DNA of 64,000 bases from Bugulina stolonifera (Eukaryota; Bryozoa; Gymnolaemata; Cheilostomatida; Bugulidae): NCBI GenBank assembly GCA_935421135.1, contig OW285191.1, positions 15,069,700-15,133,699 of the forward strand, written 5' to 3'. A model generated the notes under the pieces. The model saw nothing but the letters and a program-made list of their open reading frames with translations. It was not told the origin of the DNA and did not search any database. A program made the translations under genes and the position numbers. Below are positions 59,901-64,000 of this stretch, piece by piece. The stretch's first letter is position 1; each line of letters opens with the position of its first letter.

Positions 59901-62900
59901 AGTCACAGGATTGGTCACTTCTGCAACATTTTCAATTGGTAGTTGTTTCCCCTTAGCCTAAATGATCAGCCGCGAGCCGACCGATTTAGCCTTCTGTTCT
60001 CTTGTAGTTATGGGTCCACATCAGTTTGTGCAAATAACCAATTTTAGTGATTTTTGCTATTAACTATGAATAATAATTTCATTTACTTCCAATTTTCTTT
60101 CAATTTAGACATCCAATAGAATTAGATTAGAAATGATAATATGTCTTTCTTATTGCAGATACAGTATTTCTACTACACATGTAGGATAATGTGTATAATA
60201 TGTACATTGTGTTTAAAGGACTATTTAGAGACGAAGCGGCTCGTGTTTCCCCGGTTCTACTTCCTGTCTAACGATGAACTGCTGGATATACTGGCTCACA
60301 GTAAGAAACCAGAGGCAGTTCAGCCTCATCTTGCCAAGTGCTTTGCTAATGTACAGTCACTAGACATACAAACAGTGCCAAGACAGCCTCCCACAGTAAA
60401 GAGTATAAGATCTGCAGAGGGTGAACAACTTCCAATGCCTAAGTGAGTATTCATCATTGTAGTGATTCATTCTAGAACCTAATACTACAACTACAATCTT
60501 CCACTCAACGTCATTACCTTTTACAGGAATGTGAGAGCGAGGCCTCCAGTGGAAGCATGGCTTGGGGTTGTTGAGACTGGCATGTTTGACACAGTTAAGA
60601 AGTAAGTAAAGCTAATGTACAAGTACTTACTGACTACATTCTAGCAAGGTCCGTCATCTCTTTCTGGGACTGGATTAGTTTCAATGCATTCTGTATCACA
60701 CCTCAGTTTTAAAGAGGGTGTTACATGTATGTACCATAACTACATGTATCTTAATGCTTATCGTTGTCTTGGTAATTCCACAACAAGCCTCATATACTTA
60801 TTGTGTCGATATGATAAATTGGTCTCCTCTCACATTGATCTGTTAGTGAAAACATGATAATTTGCTTAAGTTTTTACCGCACATTTGTATAATGGAAATG
60901 GGCCGTCATTCATCAAACTTTGAACACTGAGGCTATGTCTATGATATTATATTAGTTTGTTAGTTTGTGTGTCTTAAATCCCATACTGTCAACATATTCA
61001 TATATGTAGACACTTGAAGAGTGGACTGGCTAGCTGGGTGGGTGCTGACCTGAAGGAATGGGTCATGGAACACCCTGGACAGGTTGTGCTGACTGTGGTA
61101 GGTATATCATGATAATATAGACTGTATTTAACACAATTATCTACATACATAGGTGTCTAAGGTTATCGCACTTGCTATGGCTTCTAATGTATTAGATAAT
61201 ATTGTATACAGAACATGGGAGTTGTATTATCCTGAGTTTTGACATGATTGAACCTTTTAGATCATTTGAGGCCTGTCGTTCATGATGGGCGATGCCTCTG
61301 ACAGGCATAGATATTCAGGGTATATATTATGGTATACATGTAAGTAACAATACTCAACGCCGGGCAAGACATTGACCTTGAGCAGCACATCCATGTACCT
61401 AATTATTTTCAGCCTCCTTGTTATATAAATGTGTGATCTTCCTCTGTAGATTCAGATCATGTTTAATAAGGCAATGAGTAAATGCTTTGCTAACTACAAG
61501 TGCTCTGAGGCTATGCAGACGTACAGGGAGGAAATGATCTCTTCACTTAATCAGTTGGCCGAGTTGGTGTCTACTGATCTCTACAGCTACAAGAGGCTGA
61601 GCATTGAGGCCTTGCTCACTGTTCAAGTACACAACAGAGATATTGTGACCTCACTCATACAGTCAGAAATCACAGACAAGAATGACTTTGAGTGGTTGAG
61701 GTATACCTACCTACTTGCTACTTACTACTTGCTTCGTATTGCACATCTACATAGTGCATGTCATACATGTACAATGCACTTGTAGTCGTTGATTATCTAG
61801 AGAGGTTTGCAAGATTGCACTCCTAGTGTGTGTGTAAGTCGGGATGCTTACACATGTATATTATGTGTTTCTACCAAGTCTAATCATTATTTTTATGCTT
61901 TTTGTGGTAATACATTTCATAGTAATAATTAAACTATTTAAATATTTTTTGGTGAATATTTTTCTTTCTTCTATTTACGTATTTCTATTGTAAATCACAT
62001 CAGAATGGTCTACAGCTTCACTTCCATGACTCATACCATCACGTCGTGTCACCTTGATATATGCTCATTGCAGACAACTGAGGTATGAGTGGGACGAACA
62101 GAGGAATGACTGTCAACTCATTCAGTGCGATGCTACATTCAACTATGGCTACGAGTACCTTGGTTGTTCACCACGTCTTGTCATGACGCCATTGACTGAC
62201 AGGTGCTACCTCACCCTAACAGGTGCTCTTCACCTGCATCTCGGTGGCTCACCCGCTGGACCCGCAGGAACAGGGAAGACTGAAACAGTCAAGGACTTGG
62301 CAAAGGTGAGTGAAATTATTCCATCAGCTCATGTGTTGACTTGTTATTAAAGCGGTTTTTGTAATCAAGTCGAGAACCTTTTTATATGGTATACTTTATC
62401 AATTTGTTGTTTGCAGTCAATGGGGAAGCAGTGTGTTGTCTTCAATTGCTCTGAAGGTCTGGATTACAAGGTCGGTAAACTCGCTTTATTCTCGTAGTAC
62501 AATGTATTCCATAGTTTTCGAACTCTCATTTGCAATTTGCCAGAAATACAGATTAACTTCCATCTACCATCTGGCTGATGAGTATGTTGTCCTTGATCGT
62601 TTATAAAATTAGTGCACTTAGTGATCTGACTTTTAGATGTTGGGGAAGTTTTTCTCTGGCCTGTCACAGTCTGGCTCCTGGTGCTGCTTTGACGAGTTCA
62701 ACCGTATAGACATTGAAGTATTGTCTGTGGTAGCACAGCAGATTCACACAATTAAGACAGCCAAGGATAGCATGGCACCCAGGTTCTTGTTTGAGGGGCG
62801 GGAAATCAGACTTAACTCTACATGTGGCTATTTCATCACAATGAACCCCACGTAAGTTGGACTTCGCCGTAATTGTCTGTAGTACAATGTATCATTAGTT

Positions 62901-64000
62901 GAATTAGAAGAGCACGTAAGCCTTAGTGCCTATTTTTGTAGCTTATCTGCATAGACTTTCACTTTGAATAGCATTGTGTACCTTATTCAGTCACTTGTAG
63001 GTATGCGGGGCGTGTGGAGTTACCAGACAATCTCAAGTCTTTATTTAGACCTGTTGCTATGATGGTACCCAACTATGCACTGATTGCCGAGATTATGCTC
63101 TTCTCAGAAGGTTAGTTATGAATGAATATTATGTGGCGTGCATATGACTGAACTTCCTGTCTACGAGATGTGACGTATGACAGATTACATTGCATCTGTT
63201 TACACGCTATACTGAACAGGAGATGGATCTGATCACCATGTTCATATATTAGTCAAATAACAACTCACCTAGTTCATCAATATGGCCGCTCTAAAGTTTC
63301 AAACTCTAATAGAAGACTCTCATATAAAACATGACTGTTTTTAAACTGCAACGTCTCACGAGCTAAGCTAGTTGTGAATACCCGGATGTAAAATTATTAT
63401 CTTCTTCTGTTCCAGGTTTCCGTTCAGCGAAAGCCCTCTCTAGAAAGATAGTGAATCTGTACCAGTTAGCCAGCACTCAGCTCTCTCAGCAAGATCACTA
63501 TGACTTTGGTATGAGAGCCATCAAGTCCATTCTCGTCATGGCCGGTCACCGAAAAGGTCATGCTGCCAATACCGCTGGGTCAGGGTCAGTTTTATAACAT
63601 TTCGTCACTATTCCAGTGTTTCTCACAACTTGTTGCTATTCAATGACCGTACAGTGTTCATAATCAATAATACTTGAAGCTGATTGAAAATAGTGTGTTT
63701 TACGAATAATTTGTGTAAGAAGATGAATTATCAAGTTTCAGTATAATTCTAGAGTATATCTAGCTTAGGTTCCATCAACTCAGTATATTTATTACATTAA
63801 GTATGTTCTGTCGTACTACAGGACACCAGGCTCGGATATAGCCGAGGCCATGGGTTCTCCAGATATGAAGATCACTCCAGAGCTAGAGGAGTCCTACATT
63901 CTCATACATTCTCTACGTGACGCCAACCTACCCAAGTTTATAGCAGAAGACGTGCCTCTCTTTGAAAGTTTGCTGGAGGATCTCTTCCCTGGAATGAAGC
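44986..64000 (+). CDS. Axonemal inner-arm dynein heavy chain (DNAH6/DNAH14 group), 5' half
   Basis: About 39 exons give roughly 2,060 residues, running off the window. Exon starts include 44986, 45497, 45902, 47557, 48031, 48538, 49211, 49710, 50200, 50702, 50951, 51308, 52099, 52421, 53187, 53675, 54197, 54483, 54929, 55456, 55794, 56355, 56850, 57450, 58080, 58395, 58954, 59391, 59701, 60219, 60527, 61010, 61450, 62074, 62417, 62637, 63001, 63416 and 63822. The tail ([26 protein letters not shown]) resembles DNAH6-type N termini. The linker is at 56.4-61.1 kb ([31 protein letters not shown]). AAA1 is at 62.1-63.1 kb with Walker [10 protein letters not shown], Walker [11 protein letters not shown] and [13 protein letters not shown]. 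The motor walks on doublet microtubules in cilia. Exon 1's donor (after 45195) is weak; 52421 and 54197 are candidate microexons. The tail carries an acidic, low-complexity insertion (51.3-54.75 kb). Confidence 0.9.
48771..49080. repeat. 39-bp tandem repeat, 8 copies, in a dynein intron
   Basis: Unit begins TTGATATGTCTGTTAGGTGT and ends GTAGCTTCACTTCAG; copies are nearly identical. As 39 is a multiple of three and the unit lacks stops in several frames, it makes spurious ORFs on both strands. The exon before it ends at 48683 and the next begins at 49211. Confidence 0.97.
49358..49425 (+). repeat. 34-bp duplication across a dynein splice donor
   Basis: GTTAGCTCCACATATGTCAC and the following donor CCTAC/GTAAGC are duplicated immediately downstream with one change (CCTGC/GTAAGC). 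The first donor (49382) keeps the frame; using the second (49416) adds 34 bases and meets a TAG. Confidence 0.9.
51308..51322 (+). CDS. 15-base microexon of the dynein gene (five lysines)
   Basis: AAAAAGAAGAAAAAG lies between an acceptor ATATAG and a donor GTACGT, in phase 0 between the exons ending 51126 and starting 52099. Including it gives E-E-V-K-K-K-K-K-D-P-E-D-D. It could be skipped without changing frame. Confidence 0.6.
52421..52447 (+). CDS. Candidate 27-base microexon of the dynein gene
   Basis: Bounded by GGCAG and GTAGGA, it keeps phase 2 on both sides and adds [10 protein letters not shown] similar 27-base in-frame candidate (phase 1) is at 54197-54223. Both are cassette-like; neither has independent support. 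Confidence 0.4.
53011..53140. repeat. ACT/TAC-rich simple repeat
   Basis: Runs of TACTAC and ACTATT trinucleotides in an intron of the dynein gene. Confidence 0.8.

Overview
This is a eukaryotic, AT-rich, intron-rich animal window. Genes are split by GT-AG introns, flanked by many young and decayed transposable elements, and several introns are filled with minisatellites. The Bsh/BarH-type NK-class homeobox gene, immunoglobulin-like and WSC/sushi membrane proteins with phase-1 exons, and an axonemal dynein point to an early-branching metazoan, most likely a sponge. That assignment is an inference from gene content, not proven by the sequence.

Layout. 1-4.96 kb has no gene; it holds a decayed LTR, a dead Tc1/mariner copy and a decamer satellite. 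4.96-8.45 kb (minus) is a complete seven-exon gene: signal peptide, two WSC domains, one sushi domain, transmembrane helix, short tail. 10.1-21.7 kb (minus) is a large Ig-superfamily type I receptor; 15 exons are resolved and its 3' end is not. Its introns hold minisatellites, a hAT MITE, palindromes, a decayed LTR and a convincing hammerhead ribozyme. 21.95-27.61 kb is an almost unmutated LTR retrotransposon (minus) with a tRNA-Leu primer site and gag. A -1 slippery heptamer joins gag to a protease fused to a long zinc-finger protein. It has no reverse transcriptase, RNase H or integrase.

29.6-34.4 kb (minus) is a complete six-exon C7orf50/WKF-domain gene with a 16-bp minisatellite in its last intron. 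38.7-41.3 kb (plus) is a complete five-exon Bsh/BarH-like homeobox gene; one intron holds a 168-bp palindrome with a second hammerhead-like core. 44.99 kb to the window end (plus) is the 5' half of a single-headed inner-arm axonemal dynein heavy chain (DNAH6/DNAH14 group), through AAA1 into the AAA1/AAA2 region.

The genes do not form one pathway. The two adjacent minus-strand receptors share a transmembrane-exon motif and phase-1 modules and look like a local family of surface recognition proteins. The most unusual items are the hammerhead ribozyme, the pol-less gag-protease-zinc-finger retroelement, and a tandem array of in-phase splice donors in one Ig exon. Exon boundaries were read by eye from reading frame and splice consensus and have no transcript support.
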